The notes under the pieces were generated by a model. The model worked only from the letters and a program-made list of their open reading frames with translations, did no database searches and had not been told where the DNA came from. A program made the position numbers and the translations under genes. DNA of 64,000 bases from Thiothrix eikelboomii (GTDB taxonomy: Bacteria > Pseudomonadota > Gammaproteobacteria > Thiotrichales > Thiotrichaceae). The DNA lies in assembly GCF_900167255.1 (NCBI RefSeq), contig NZ_FUYB01000015.1, positions 41,871 to 105,870 on the forward strand, read 5' to 3'. How positions within the stretch are numbered: the first letter of the stretch is position 1; each line of letters opens with the position of its first letter. Positions 1-9,057 of the stretch are shown here, in pieces.

Positions 1-795
1 TGTCACCGTATAATGATGCTCATCCAAACGCTCGGTTTTAGCCGCGTTAGGCTCGGCACTATTGGCTAAATGTACCAACTTACCTCGGCGGATCACGCGA
101 GTTTGCTGATACAGCGGTAGGGCAAGATCGAGCGGAAGCGGGTATTTTTCAAAGTTTTGCAGATAAGTTTGACCGACAGCAGGATCGAGGATGTAATTTT
201 TTGTTTCAGGGTCACGAATATCGCTCATATTGTAATACATCAGTGCAGCTCGTTCGGCAGGCGGCACACCAGTACGGGTAGCGTATTTGACTTGATGCAA
301 GCGCAAAGTCACGCTCAAATGCGGATAGTCGGCTTTTAAGCGCGATAAAAAAGCGAAATAGGTATCGCGGGTCTGCTCGGTCCAATCACAATCCATCTGC
401 AAACGCTGATAGGTTTGCGGCGGAATATGGCTCAGAATTTGTGCATATACCGTCTCTAGTACATCCGCTTTTAAAGCATTATTGTCTAGAAATACGACGG
501 GCGTGATCGGTAGGGACGGTGGTGTGCGTAGATCCGTCGGATTAATCGACAACTGCTGATCTCGATAGCCTATATCCAACAGCTTAAGGTAAAGCTGCGC
601 AGGTGCGTAAGTTTTCAGGCTAGCAGGATCATCGGTGTAGCTGTTCGCCCAATGGTAATAACTGATCTTAGGCGGAAGACCCGAAAATTTACTAGCTTTA
701 CTCTGTTGCCAATAGACTGCCGCTGAGCCAATCGCCAGCAAGCTAATCAGCACGACAAAACGGTGAGCGGTCCGTGATCTCAAGCTATCAAACAT
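1..795 (-). CDS. Hypothetical exported or membrane-anchored protein, C-terminus beyond window
   Basis: The reading frame is open from an ATG at 795 to the left edge, so 265 residues are visible and the C-terminus is missing. Residues about 12-30 form one hydrophobic stretch after a basic N-terminus, which fits a signal anchor or uncleaved signal peptide. The rest is soluble. A visible block around residues 130-150 (LQMDCDWTEQTRDTYFAFL) combines an acidic pair with an aromatic-rich helix, and is followed by a strand-like LSVTLRLHQ. This recalls TIM-barrel, glycosyl-hydrolase-like proteins of unknown function, but I cannot name the family with certainty. The next gene to the right is divergent and unrelated. 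Confidence in the gene is good; its function is unknown. Confidence 0.75.
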   Translation of the reverse strand, partial: MFDSLRSRTAHRFVVLISLLAIGSAAVYWQQSKASKFSGLPPKISYYHWANSYTDDPASLKTYAPAQLYLKLLDIGYRDQQLSINPTDLRTPPSLPITPVVFLDNNALKADVLETVYAQILSHIPPQTYQRLQMDCDWTEQTRDTYFAFLSRLKADYPHLSVTLRLHQVKYATRTGVPPAERAALMYYNMSDIRDPETKNYILDPAVGQTYLQNFEKYPLPLDLALPLYQQTRVIRRGKLVHLANSAEPNAAKTERLDEHHYTVT

Positions 796-978
796 GGTTT
801 TTCATCCGTTTGCGACCCTCGCGTCATAATACAAACATTTTCAAACCGAAATAGTTCACCCATAGTATAGGTTTATGTTGGACAGGAGGAAGAGGAAGTC
901 TCGCTAAGCTGACATGAGAAAACACTAGGTAGCTGCGCTAGATTACATCTGGAAAGTTATTTGAGTTAGGATAAAACC

Positions 979-1236
979 ATGACTGTTACTTTAAAAACTG
1001 AGTTTGATGCCGTCTTAGAACCCTTAGGCAAGGATGCAGCTGAGTTTTTTCTAGCGGCTAGTTTATATCACGCACAGAAAATCAGTTTTGCCGCTGCTGC
1101 TGCTTTAGCCTGTTTAAGCTTTAAAGAGTTTTTGTTTCGTCTACGTGAGCATTTTGGGCGTGGCCTAATAGTTACGGATGAAATAATTGAGGAAGACTTA
1201 GAGACGGTGGCTGAATTATTGGCTGAGCAAGCATGA
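979..1236 (+). CDS. UPF0175 family antitoxin-like protein
   Basis: An 85-residue protein with the layout of UPF0175: an N-terminal acidic helix, a KISFAAAAALACLSFKEFL segment typical of the family's small helix-turn-helix-like core, and an acidic C-terminus. UPF0175 genes are usually paired with a DUF3368 PIN-type toxin, and here the stop codon overlaps the start of a decayed DUF3368 frame (ATGA at 1233-1236). By that pairing it would be the antitoxin. A weak ribosome-binding site (TTAGGAT, about 966-972) precedes the ATG. The antitoxin frame is intact although its partner is broken. Confidence 0.75.
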   Translation: MTVTLKTEFDAVLEPLGKDAAEFFLAASLYHAQKISFAAAAALACLSFKEFLFRLREHFGRGLIVTDEIIEEDLETVAELLAEQA

Positions 1237-1562
1237 AGGTTGTTAGCAATGCTAGCCTGTAATTTTTCTAGCCAAGTTAAATGCTTCTGATCTTTTGGGA
1301 ATTGTTTTGCAGAGGTGCATACTCCTGAGGCTGTATTAAGGGAAGTTGGTGAATTAACCCTACCACTAAGCATACAAGTGACAGCAATTTCTGAGTTCGG
1401 CAAGTATTATGTAGCGGGTGCAGTAGGGGCACTGCATGTCGGTGATTTAGAAGCGATTCGCTTAGCCGATTTGTAGCGCATCTTGATGCTTTCATAAACC
1501 AACATGGCATGTGGCTATCTACCAAGATGTTGGAGTACTTGAAAAAGGTTGCTAGTGATTAA
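1233..1562 (+). pseudogene. Decayed DUF3368/PIN-type toxin
   Basis: The ATG overlaps the upstream stop as ATGA, the usual layout of UPF0175-DUF3368 modules. Translation begins MKVVSNASL, the PIN start, and then meets a stop. Reading continues in another frame as VIFLAKLNASDLLGIVLQ, then in a third as EVHTPEAVLREVGELTLP and GDLEAIRLAD, and ends with DAFINQHGMWLSTKMLEYL before TAA at 1560-1562. These blocks follow the family order from first acidic residue to C-terminal helix, so this is one gene broken by at least three frameshifts or stops. It cannot make a working nuclease unless the sequence contains errors. Confidence 0.7.
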
Positions 1563-1830
1563 GTACAGGCTATGCATCCTATCATAGGATTTATTGACCT
1601 GAAGCAATACGAAAACCAACATTCCCCAATGCATCTGAAGGCTGTCTACTACCACGAGCAGATGAACGTAGTTCGTTTGCCCCGAAATGGTAAGGAATTC
1701 TGTATAACTTCGTTTTGCTCATCAATCAAACAAAGGCTTTGAATCTGTCTTAAAACAAATCCTAAGAATTTGTCCTATTTCCCCCCCCTTGCTAGAGTGC
1801 GTTAATAAGCAAATATTTAGATTCTAAGCA

Positions 1831-3066
1831 ATGCTCGACTGGCTCTTAGCAAAACTCCAAACTCTGCTGCTTTGGGTAGGTGGCCTAGCCACCATTGGCC
1901 TAGGCATTTGGTTTTATCCCGCCATTAAAGCACAACTCAGCGAAACTAAAGCGGCCACCGAAACCAAGCTTGCGATCCCTGTTTTGAGCCTTGAGCAAAC
2001 CACACAGCTGATCAAAATTGCTGAACCGAAGGTACGCGAACCACGGGCTTGGGCAAGCGACTTGCTAACCGTCTTAAAAGAACATGGCCTCGAGCAAAGC
2101 CGCGAGAATATTTGTGCCGTAATTGCGATTGCTGATCAAGAATCCGGTTTTGTGGCTAATCCTGCCGTACCGAATTTAGGGAAAATATCTGAGCAAGCAG
2201 TGATTAGTAAATTAAAAAAATTCTCACTACTGGGCGATGGTGCAGTAATCTTTCTAAATAAATTCCCCAATGCCAATGACAGCTTTATGCAGCGCATCCG
2301 CAAAGCGAAAACCGAACGTGATTTGGATTTAGCCTATCGGGATTTGATGGGTGGCCTGAAAGATTATGCGCAGCAATATAAACTCAATTGGCTGGTGGAT
2401 AATCGTTTCGCCAATAATTTTATTGAAAGTAACAATGAAATTAATACGATTGGCTCGATGCAAGTCGCGGTGAGTTTCGCGGTGCAATTTGAGCGTGAAC
2501 AGCGCAAAGGCAAAGCGCTGAGTTTAGAGGAGATGTATCAAGTCCGTGACAAACTGTATACCCGCAAAGGTGGTTTGTATTACGGCACACTACTCCTACT
2601 CGGTTATGAAACGGGTTATAACAAAAAAATCTATCGCTTCGCTGATTTTAATGCTGGGCGCTATAGCAGCCGTAATGCTGCCTTTCAAACCATGCTGGCT
2701 AAACTAGCGGGTAAAGCCCTTGCTAGTGATGGTGATTTATTGATTTATCAGCAAGATGGCGATGTTGAAATGACCGTGAGTGGCACTGAACAAGCCCTAC
2801 GCATGGTGGTAAAGCAATATAATTTGGGCTTTAAAGACTATCAGATTCGCCGTGATCTACTGAAAGAAAAGCAGTTGGCTTTTAATAGCACCCCTATTTA
2901 TCAAGCAATTTTGAAAGTTTATCAGCAAACAACGGGTCAAGCACCGCTTTATGCGCAACTGCCGGGGATTGAATTACATAGTGAGAAATCCTCGCGGATT
3001 CTGACCACTGCGAAGTTTGCCAATACGGTGAACATGCGCTATCAGAGCTGTGTGAATCCTCCTTAA
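1831..3066 (+). CDS. DUF1615 family protein, membrane-anchored
   Basis: A 411-residue protein with a single N-terminal transmembrane helix (about residues 7-30) and a long soluble domain. The block ENICAVIAIADQESGFVANP near residue 95 is characteristic of DUF1615, a proteobacterial family with a lysozyme-like look (a Glu within QESGF, as in lytic transglycosylases). Catalytic activity is my inference, not an established property. It stands alone between a decayed toxin and ybiT. The upstream gap contains an eight-C run (1781-1788) and no strong ribosome-binding site. Confidence 0.7.
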   Translation: MLDWLLAKLQTLLLWVGGLATIGLGIWFYPAIKAQLSETKAATETKLAIPVLSLEQTTQLIKIAEPKVREPRAWASDLLTVLKEHGLEQSRENICAVIAIADQESGFVANPAVPNLGKISEQAVISKLKKFSLLGDGAVIFLNKFPNANDSFMQRIRKAKTERDLDLAYRDLMGGLKDYAQQYKLNWLVDNRFANNFIESNNEINTIGSMQVAVSFAVQFEREQRKGKALSLEEMYQVRDKLYTRKGGLYYGTLLLLGYETGYNKKIYRFADFNAGRYSSRNAAFQTMLAKLAGKALASDGDLLIYQQDGDVEMTVSGTEQALRMVVKQYNLGFKDYQIRRDLLKEKQLAFNSTPIYQAILKVYQQTTGQAPLYAQLPGIELHSEKSSRILTTAKFANTVNMRYQSCVNPP

Positions 3067-3155
3067 TTTAGCACTTAGTTTCGCTGCGTGCAGAGCACAA
3101 AACTGCTAAAGTAGTACCCCATTAACACACCCAGTTTTGTTTACGAGGATACTCT

Positions 3156-4778
3156 GTGCTAGTTGCCGCGAATGTCACCATGCAGTTTGGTGCAAAACCC
3201 TTATTTGATAACGTCTCCGTCAAGTTCGGCGACGGTAACCGCTACGGCCTAATTGGTGCAAACGGAGCGGGTAAATCGACTTTTATGAAAATCCTGTGTG
3301 GCCTGCAAGAGCCTACACATGGCAATGTCTCGAAAGACCAAACTGAGCGGATGGCTTATCTGCGCCAAGACCAGTTTGGTTTTGAAGATAAACGGGTCTT
3401 GGATGTGGTCATGATGGGTCATGAAGACATGTGGAAAATCATGTCAGAAAAAGATGCCATTTACGCCAATCCAGATGCCACCGAAGATGACTACATGCGC
3501 GCTGCCGAATTGGAAGGTCAATTCGCAGAGATCGACGGTTACACGGCGGAATCACGAGCAGGCGAATTATTGTTAGCGGTTGGTATTCCAGTTGAGCAGC
3601 ATAATGGCCCGATGCGTGAAGTGGCGCCGGGTTGGAAATTGCGGGTACTGCTGTGCCAAGCACTCTTTGCTAATCCCGATATCCTTTTATTAGACGAACC
3701 CACCAACAACCTCGACATCAATACCATTCGTTGGTTGGAAGAAACCCTGAATAATCGTGAATCGACCATGATTATTATCTCGCATGATCGTCATTTCCTT
3801 AATCAAGTTTGCACCCATACCGCTGACTTAGATTATGGCAAAATTCAAGTCTATGCAGGCAACTACGATGACTTCATGGAGGCTTCGACTCAAGCACGCG
3901 AGCGCCAAGCCAATGCGAATGCCAAAGCCAAAGAGCGGATTACTGAGCTACAAGATTTCGTGCGCCGCTTCTCCGCGAATAAATCTAAAGCCAAGCAAGC
4001 CACCAGCCGTCGCAAGCTGATTGAAAAACTCCGCCCTGAAGATGTGAAACCCTCTAGCCGCCAATATCCGTGGATTCGTTTTGAATACGATGAAAAAGAA
4101 CGTTTACATCGTTTCGCCGTGGAAGTGGAAAATCTGAGCTTTGCGTATGCAGGTATGGATAAGCCATTGATTAAAAACTTCAGTTTTACCGTGGAAGCGG
4201 GTGAAAAAATTGCCATCATCGGTGAAAACGGCGTAGGTAAAACGACACTAATGAAGCTGCTGTTAGGCCAACTCGAACCGCAAAAAGGCACGATCAAATG
4301 GGCGGAGAAAGTACGTATTTCCAGTTATGAGCAAGATCATGAGGATGAATTCAAAACTGATCGCCCACTCACCGATTGGATTGCCGAATATGTGCGTAAA
4401 GAAGGTTATGAAGGCGAAGATGCTGAAACTCAAATTCGCGGCACTTTAGGACGCTTATTATTCGGCGGCGATACGGTAAAAAAACCTGTGAAAGTCTTAT
4501 CGGGGGGGGAAAAAGGGCGGATGATTTTCGGGCGAATGATGCTTTCACGCACGAATGTGATGCTGATGGACGAACCCACCAATCACTTAGACATGGAGTC
4601 GATTGAATCCCTCAACGGTGCTTTGGATAAATACGAAGGTACTCTGCTGTTTGTTTCGCATGATCGGGTCTTTGTTGGCTCGCTCGCCACCCGTATTTTC
4701 GATGTGAAGGGGGATGGCAACATTGTCGATTATCGCGGAACTTATGATGAATACTTAAGTAGCCAAGGCTTAGAGTAA
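3156..4778 (+). CDS. ybiT: ABC-F family ATPase YbiT
   Basis: A 540-residue soluble protein with two ABC cassettes and no membrane domain. Cassette 1 has Walker [10 protein letters not shown] near residue 38 and Walker [12 protein letters not shown]. Cassette 2 has GENGVGKTT, the signature LSGGEKGRM and [10 protein letters not shown]. The sequence tracks E. coli YbiT from the first residues ([12 protein letters not shown]) to the end. ABC-F proteins bind the ribosomal E site and act on stalled or initiating ribosomes; YbiT's exact role is poorly defined. The GTG start at 3156 fits the homologue's N-terminus and follows ACGAGGA at 3143-3149. The stop overlaps the next start (TAATG). A run of eight G (4502-4509) lies in the second signature codons. 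Confidence 0.93.
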   Translation: MLVAANVTMQFGAKPLFDNVSVKFGDGNRYGLIGANGAGKSTFMKILCGLQEPTHGNVSKDQTERMAYLRQDQFGFEDKRVLDVVMMGHEDMWKIMSEKDAIYANPDATEDDYMRAAELEGQFAEIDGYTAESRAGELLLAVGIPVEQHNGPMREVAPGWKLRVLLCQALFANPDILLLDEPTNNLDINTIRWLEETLNNRESTMIIISHDRHFLNQVCTHTADLDYGKIQVYAGNYDDFMEASTQARERQANANAKAKERITELQDFVRRFSANKSKAKQATSRRKLIEKLRPEDVKPSSRQYPWIRFEYDEKERLHRFAVEVENLSFAYAGMDKPLIKNFSFTVEAGEKIAIIGENGVGKTTLMKLLLGQLEPQKGTIKWAEKVRISSYEQDHEDEFKTDRPLTDWIAEYVRKEGYEGEDAETQIRGTLGRLLFGGDTVKKPVKVLSGGEKGRMIFGRMMLSRTNVMLMDEPTNHLDMESIESLNGALDKYEGTLLFVSHDRVFVGSLATRIFDVKGDGNIVDYRGTYDEYLSSQGLE

Positions 4779-5710
4779 TGTCTTTAGCACTTGAGGTTTT
4801 ACGTTCCCTCGATTTAGCTGAACCGACTGAAGCAGGCCGCCCACCGTTTTTAACGGCGGCCAGTGGCTTAGTCAATGTGGGCGATTATTTATATGTGGTC
4901 GCGGATGATGAACATCATTTAGGGATTTTCTCACGCTCACAGCCTCACTCAGGACGTTTATTGCGGTTATTAGAGGGTGATTTACCTGCTGAGCCTAAAG
5001 CACGGAAAGCGCACAAACCCGATTTTGAAGTACTCACCGTGTTGCCTGCTTTTGGCCCTTATCCACAAGGGGCTTTATTCGTTCTCGGTTCTGGTTCAAA
5101 AAAACGGCGTTATCGAGGCGTGATCTTAGGTTTAGCAGCGGATGGGGCGCTTAATACCGAACCTTTAATCATTGATTTACAGCCTTTATATGCTGAACTC
5201 GCCGAGCATTTTGCTGATTTGAATATTGAAGGTGCTTTTATCAATCGCTATTTGAATTTGCTCCAGCGCGGCAATAAGGCTGAAACCAGCCAAAATGCCT
5301 GTATTCGCTTGGATTTAGCGCACAGCCTAAACGCGATACTGCAAAAGCAGGCACTGACTGCTGATTTGTTGATTTCGATTCAACCCTATGCCCTAGGTGA
5401 AGTCCAAGGCACTCCTCTAGGCTTTACTGATGCAGTGGCCTTGCCGGAGGGTAATTGGCTATTTTCCGCTGCTGCTGAAGCCACCGATCATAGTTATACG
5501 GATGGTGAATTAGTGGCGGCTGCTTTAGGGGTGATTAATGCACAAGATGAATTAGTTTATTTGACCCAATTAGATAATCGTTACAAAATTGAAGGCATCT
5601 CTGCACAAGTCGAGGGAAACAGTCTGCACTTACTGTTAGTCACTGATGCCGATGATCCAAGTCAAGCAGCCGTATTATTGCAAACGCAATTAAGCGGCTA
5701 TCCTTTCTGA
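4778..5710 (+). CDS. Conserved hypothetical protein, probably beta-propeller (DUF6929-like)
   Basis: A 310-residue protein whose ATG overlaps the ybiT stop by one base, so it is probably translationally coupled. No signal peptide is seen. Repeated short strands with patterns such as GDYLYVVADDEHHLGIF, GALFVLGSGSKKRRYRGVIL and NWLFSAAAEATDHSY suggest a beta-propeller that could bind a ligand. It resembles proteins now filed as DUF6929; that assignment is from memory of the sequence style and is moderate. Function unknown. Confidence 0.75.
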   Translation: MSLALEVLRSLDLAEPTEAGRPPFLTAASGLVNVGDYLYVVADDEHHLGIFSRSQPHSGRLLRLLEGDLPAEPKARKAHKPDFEVLTVLPAFGPYPQGALFVLGSGSKKRRYRGVILGLAADGALNTEPLIIDLQPLYAELAEHFADLNIEGAFINRYLNLLQRGNKAETSQNACIRLDLAHSLNAILQKQALTADLLISIQPYALGEVQGTPLGFTDAVALPEGNWLFSAAAEATDHSYTDGELVAAALGVINAQDELVYLTQLDNRYKIEGISAQVEGNSLHLLLVTDADDPSQAAVLLQTQLSGYPF

Positions 5711-5748
5711 CAATTAAAACTAAGCTTTTTTGTTGAGGAGAGCCTTCA

Positions 5749-6000
5749 ATGAACATAAAAATCAACGTTGATATAACACCTGAAGAAATGCGGCGTTTAG
5801 TTGGTTTGCCGGATGTGCAAGAATTTAATAAACAAGTCATGGATAAAATGCTGGAAAAAATGACCGTAGGCGCTGAAGGCTATGATCCGATGAGCTTTTT
5901 CCAATCCTCGATTATGGGCAATACTGACTTTACCAAACGCTGGATGGATGCTTTAAATATCTTTGGGACTAAAACCAGCTCTTCCAGTTCTACTGAATAA
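5749..6000 (+). CDS. DUF6489-like small protein
   Basis: An 83-residue protein preceded by a good ribosome-binding site (GAGGAGA about 5735-5741). The N-terminus MNIKINVDITPEEMRRLVGLPDV and the amphipathic helix that follows match small proteins annotated DUF6489, which are somewhat phasin-like. The C-terminus is a serine-rich tail. It follows the preceding gene by 38 bp and probably ends the ybiT transcript. Function unknown. Confidence 0.7.
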   Translation: MNIKINVDITPEEMRRLVGLPDVQEFNKQVMDKMLEKMTVGAEGYDPMSFFQSSIMGNTDFTKRWMDALNIFGTKTSSSSSTE

Positions 6001-6031
6001 GCCGCGCTTACAGCTGACTCCTCTCAATCAT

Positions 6032-6895
6032 CTAATCCTCGCAGTTGCCATGAGGCTGCGAGCAAAAACATTCAACCAGCTCGGTCAAGACCTCACCCCC
6101 ATCAGCACGAATATGTAAGTGTGCCAGTTCGTCTGCTCGAGTATTACCGGGGTTGAGCAAAATAATGGGTTTTTCCCAAGCTTTAGCGCGTACACAAAAC
6201 CGATAGCCTGAATAAACTTTAAGTGAACTCCCAATCACCAACAAAGCATCGGCTTTTTCTAAAGCGGTTAAACAAGCCTCCACCCGCTCAACAGGTACAC
6301 TCCCCCCAAAAAACACTACATCGGGCATCAGTACCCCCTCACAGACTAAACAGGTTGGCAGCTGCAAATACTCAAAATAATCATCCGCCAAAGCTGCATC
6401 CCCATCGGGCCGAATTTCAGCTTGTAGGCTAGCTAATTGCGGATTGAGTTCAGTTAGGCGTTTTTGTTGCTCAGCTCGGGTGGTTTTATTCCCACATTGC
6501 AAACAAACGACGCGCTGCAAATTGCCATGCAAATCCACCACCTGCTGATGACCCGCTACTTGATGGAGATTATCGACATTCTGCGTGACTAATTGCTCAA
6601 CAACGCCAAACTGCTCCAGCTTGGCTAAAGCTTGATGGGCAGCATTCGGTTGCGCTTGAGCAATACTCGGCCAGCCAACAAAAGAGCGTGCCCAATAACG
6701 CTTACGCACGGCCTCTTTTTTGATGAAGTCCTCATGTTGTAAAGGGGTACCGCGTTGCCAAACGCCATTTTCATCACGATAAGTTGGGATACCCGAAGCA
6801 AGGCTAACCCCAGCACCGGTTAATACCAGCAAACGAGGATGGATTTGAATAAAGCGGTAAAGGGTGTCGGCTTGGATGTGAAGGTTAGTTTGCAT
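6032..6895 (-). CDS. NAD-dependent protein deacetylase, Sir2 (sirtuin) family
   Basis: A 287-residue sirtuin. It carries the NAD-binding GAGVS (residues 27-31), GIP (35-37), QNVDNLH (105-111), catalytic His in DLHG (about 123), two zinc-binding Cys pairs (CLQC 131-134 and CLVC 182-185), and the C-terminal VIGSSLKVYSG. Sirtuins remove acyl groups from lysines using NAD. The spacing between Cys pairs and the overall length resemble the SIRT4-like (class II) bacterial branch more than E. coli CobB, so I give no symbol. It is convergent with the ybiT group and divergent from hsdM, with its own promoter region in the 228-bp gap 6896-7123. Confidence 0.9.
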   Translation of the reverse strand: MQTNLHIQADTLYRFIQIHPRLLVLTGAGVSLASGIPTYRDENGVWQRGTPLQHEDFIKKEAVRKRYWARSFVGWPSIAQAQPNAAHQALAKLEQFGVVEQLVTQNVDNLHQVAGHQQVVDLHGNLQRVVCLQCGNKTTRAEQQKRLTELNPQLASLQAEIRPDGDAALADDYFEYLQLPTCLVCEGVLMPDVVFFGGSVPVERVEACLTALEKADALLVIGSSLKVYSGYRFCVRAKAWEKPIILLNPGNTRADELAHLHIRADGGEVLTELVECFCSQPHGNCED

Positions 6896-7123
6896 GGGTG
6901 GTATTAAATACCAAGCCCGTGATGTAAGTCACTTAACCGGATAAAAAATCTTTTAACTGGAAAAGAGTTAAGGCAGAAGGAGCACGAATACCTTGCACGA
7001 AATGGGTACACACTCCAAGCCTGCATGGCTAGTGAGATGCGTCTTAAGCATAACGCTGAGCCTAGGGAGTTCTATATACTCTGTTAATAATCCAGCTTCT
7101 TTTACGTGTAAGGAAAAATTTTC

Positions 7124-8689
7124 ATGGCTCGTATCCAAACAACAGCAGATAACAAAGAAGAACCGCTAGAAAAGCAGCTCTGGAAAGCCGCCGACAAACT
7201 CCGTAAAAACATCGACGCTGCCGAATACAAGCACGTGGTATTGGGGCTGATTTTCCTGAAATATATTTCTGATGCGTTTGAGGAGCTGTATAACAAACTG
7301 CAAGCAGGCGAAGCCGATTATGCTGGAGCTGACCCCGAAGACCGCGACGAATACCAAGCCGAGAACGTGTTCTTTGTACCGCAAGATGCCCGTTGGTCGT
7401 TTCTGCTTGCCAAGGCCAAACAGCCGATTATTGGCGTGTTTGTCGATGCCGCAATGGATGCCATTGAAAAGGAAAATCCATCTCTCAAAGGTGTTCTGCC
7501 CAAGGTATTTGCGCGGCAAAACCTCGACCCTACCAGCCTTGGTGAACTCATTGATCTGGTTGGCAATATCGCGCTTGGTGATGCCAAAGCCCGCAGTGCC
7601 GACGTATTGGGGCATGTGTTCGAGTATTTCCTCGGTGAATTCGCACTGGCAGAAGGCAAGCAGGGTGGGCAGTTCTACACGCCGCGCAGTATCGTAGAAC
7701 TGTTGGTGGCGATGTTAGAGCCGTACAAAGGCCGTGTATTTGACCCTTGCTGTGGTTCGGGTGGGATGTTTGTCCAATCGGAAAAGTTCGTGGGAGAGCA
7801 TCAAGGCCGCAGTAACGATATTTCGATTTACGGGCAAGAAAGCAACCAAACCACTTGGCGACTGGCAAAGATGAACCTTGCTATCCGTGGCATTGACAGC
7901 TCCCAAGTCAAATGGAACAACGAAGGCTCTTTCCTCAACGATGCCCACAAAGACCTGAAAGCCGATTACATTATTGCTAACCCACCGTTCAACGTCAGTG
8001 ACTGGAGCGGTGAACTGCTACGCAAGGATGGACGTTGGACATACGGCGCACCTCCCGCAGGCAACGCCAACTTTGCATGGTTACAGCACTTCATTTACCA
8101 CCTTTCCCCCATTGGCAAAGCCGGGGTGGTGCTGGCAAAGGGCGCACTCACCAGCAAAAACAGTGGTGAAGGAGACATCCGCAAAGCTTTGATTGCTGAT
8201 GGCAACTTGATTGATTGCATCGTCAACCTACCCGCCAAACTGTTTCTCAACACCCAGATTCCGGCGGGTCTGTGGTTCATGAACCGCAATCGCGTAGGGG
8301 CGAATAACCATTCGCCCCTACATCCCCGCCCAAACGAAATTCTGTTCATTGATGCGCGTAACCTTGGTCATCTCATCAACCGCCGTACCCGCGAACTTCC
8401 CGCCGATGACATCCAGCAGATTGCCAGCACCTACCAGGCTTGGCGCACGGGTGAAGGCAGCTATGAAGACGTAAAAGGCTTCTGCGCCTCTGTACCGCTG
8501 GAGCGCGTCGCCGAACTCGACTACGTGCTGACACCGGGGCGTTATGTCGGTTTGCCTGATGAAGAGGACGATTTCAACTTTGCCGAACGCTTTGCTGCCC
8601 TCCAAGCTAAGTTTGAAGCGCAACTGCTCGAAGAAGCGGCTCTCAACCAAGCGATTGCCGAAAATCTGGCAAAGGTTAAACTGCCATGA
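7124..8689 (+). CDS. hsdM: Type I restriction-modification system methyltransferase subunit HsdM
   Basis: A 521-residue N6-adenine DNA methyltransferase. It has the N-terminal helical HsdM domain (residues 10-150), the SAM-binding motif [11 protein letters not shown] (206-216) and the catalytic NPPF (286-289). It methylates adenine as part of the M2S complex and is the first gene of the operon. Near residues 390-400 it carries an extra peptide, [10 protein letters not shown], encoded by a perfect 12-bp-arm palindrome at 8294-8321. This sits between the conserved GLWFMNR and NEILFIDAR segments that are normally close together. The stop overlaps the next ATG (ATGA at 8686-8689). Confidence 0.95.
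   Translation: MARIQTTADNKEEPLEKQLWKAADKLRKNIDAAEYKHVVLGLIFLKYISDAFEELYNKLQAGEADYAGADPEDRDEYQAENVFFVPQDARWSFLLAKAKQPIIGVFVDAAMDAIEKENPSLKGVLPKVFARQNLDPTSLGELIDLVGNIALGDAKARSADVLGHVFEYFLGEFALAEGKQGGQFYTPRSIVELLVAMLEPYKGRVFDPCCGSGGMFVQSEKFVGEHQGRSNDISIYGQESNQTTWRLAKMNLAIRGIDSSQVKWNNEGSFLNDAHKDLKADYIIANPPFNVSDWSGELLRKDGRWTYGAPPAGNANFAWLQHFIYHLSPIGKAGVVLAKGALTSKNSGEGDIRKALIADGNLIDCIVNLPAKLFLNTQIPAGLWFMNRNRVGANNHSPLHPRPNEILFIDARNLGHLINRRTRELPADDIQQIASTYQAWRTGEGSYEDVKGFCASVPLERVAELDYVLTPGRYVGLPDEEDDFNFAERFAALQAKFEAQLLEEAALNQAIAENLAKVKLP
8294..8321 (+). repeat. GTAG palindrome inside hsdM
   Basis: Arms GTAGGGGCGAAT (8294-8305) and ATTCGCCCCTAC (8310-8321) are perfect reverse complements around the four-base loop AACC. 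It is the same element as the copies at 10168, 11216, 11288 and in the two arrays, apart from A-to-G and T-to-C changes that keep pairing. The compensated changes suggest that the hairpin itself is, or was, maintained. It is read in frame as [10 protein letters not shown]. Confidence 0.9.
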
Positions 8690-9057
8690 TATTGGGTCAG
8701 TCCATTCATATACCGAACAACGCAATAGTTGTGACAGTGTTGCAACTATTTAATACAGATGCCGAATTCTACCGCCCAGTAGCGGGAAGTAGCGGAAAAG
8801 TAGCGGATACTGCCGAAAAGCAGCGGAAAAGTAGCGGATACCGCCGGATAGTGCCGGATAGTGCCGGATACCGCCGGATAGTGCCGGATAATCGGACGAT
8901 TACGAACGATTGCGGACAATTACGAACGATTGCGAACGATTGCGAACGATTGAAGACAGTTACGAACGATTGCGGACGATTAAGAACGATTGACAAAGCC
9001 TCACAGAAACCCGTTTTGCACCTATTGAAAAGCAAACAAGGGGGCAACAATGCGTGA
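8686..9057 (+). CDS. Repeat-encoded bridging ORF between hsdM and hsdS
   Basis: A 123-residue frame that overlaps hsdM (ATGA) and hsdS (8 bp), so ribosomes could pass from one to the other through it. Only the first 35 residues and the last 25 are unique. The middle is translated from a decamer DNA array and therefore repeats every ten residues (for example [20 protein letters not shown]). No known domain is recognised. It may be a real small protein, or simply an open frame kept for translational coupling. I cannot decide from sequence alone. Confidence 0.4.
   Translation: MILGQSIHIPNNAIVVTVLQLFNTDAEFYRPVAGSSGKVADTAEKQRKSSGYRRIVPDSAGYRRIVPDNRTITNDCGQLRTIANDCERLKTVTNDCGRLRTIDKASQKPVLHLLKSKQGGNNA
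8778..8992 (+). repeat. Array of about 21 decamers, period 10 bp
   Basis: Starting at 8778 the sequence can be written as consecutive ten-base units without any phase slip. First come variants of AGTAGCGGAA, then ATACCGCCGG and ATAGTGCCGG, then GATTGCGAAC and GATTACGAAC, ending at 8992. The units grade from one type to the next. Because 10 is not a multiple of 3, three units make one ten-residue protein repeat and all three phases are read. The period is close to one turn of B-DNA, so equivalent bases face the same side of the helix. Confidence 0.9.

Noticed and set aside
1572..1742. A 56-residue open frame starting MHPIIGFIDLKQYE
   Set aside because: No recognisable family, no ribosome-binding site, and it lies next to decayed sequence. 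It may be a relic, but I cannot support it as a gene.
1781..1788. Eight-C run upstream of the DUF1615 gene
   Set aside because: Intergenic and about 40 bp from the start, with no promoter visible around it. A spacing switch is possible, but nothing in the sequence supports it.
4502..4509. Eight-G run in ybiT as a phase-variation tract
   Set aside because: It encodes the invariant GG of the ABC signature, so codon constraint explains it; ybiT is not a typical phase-variable gene.
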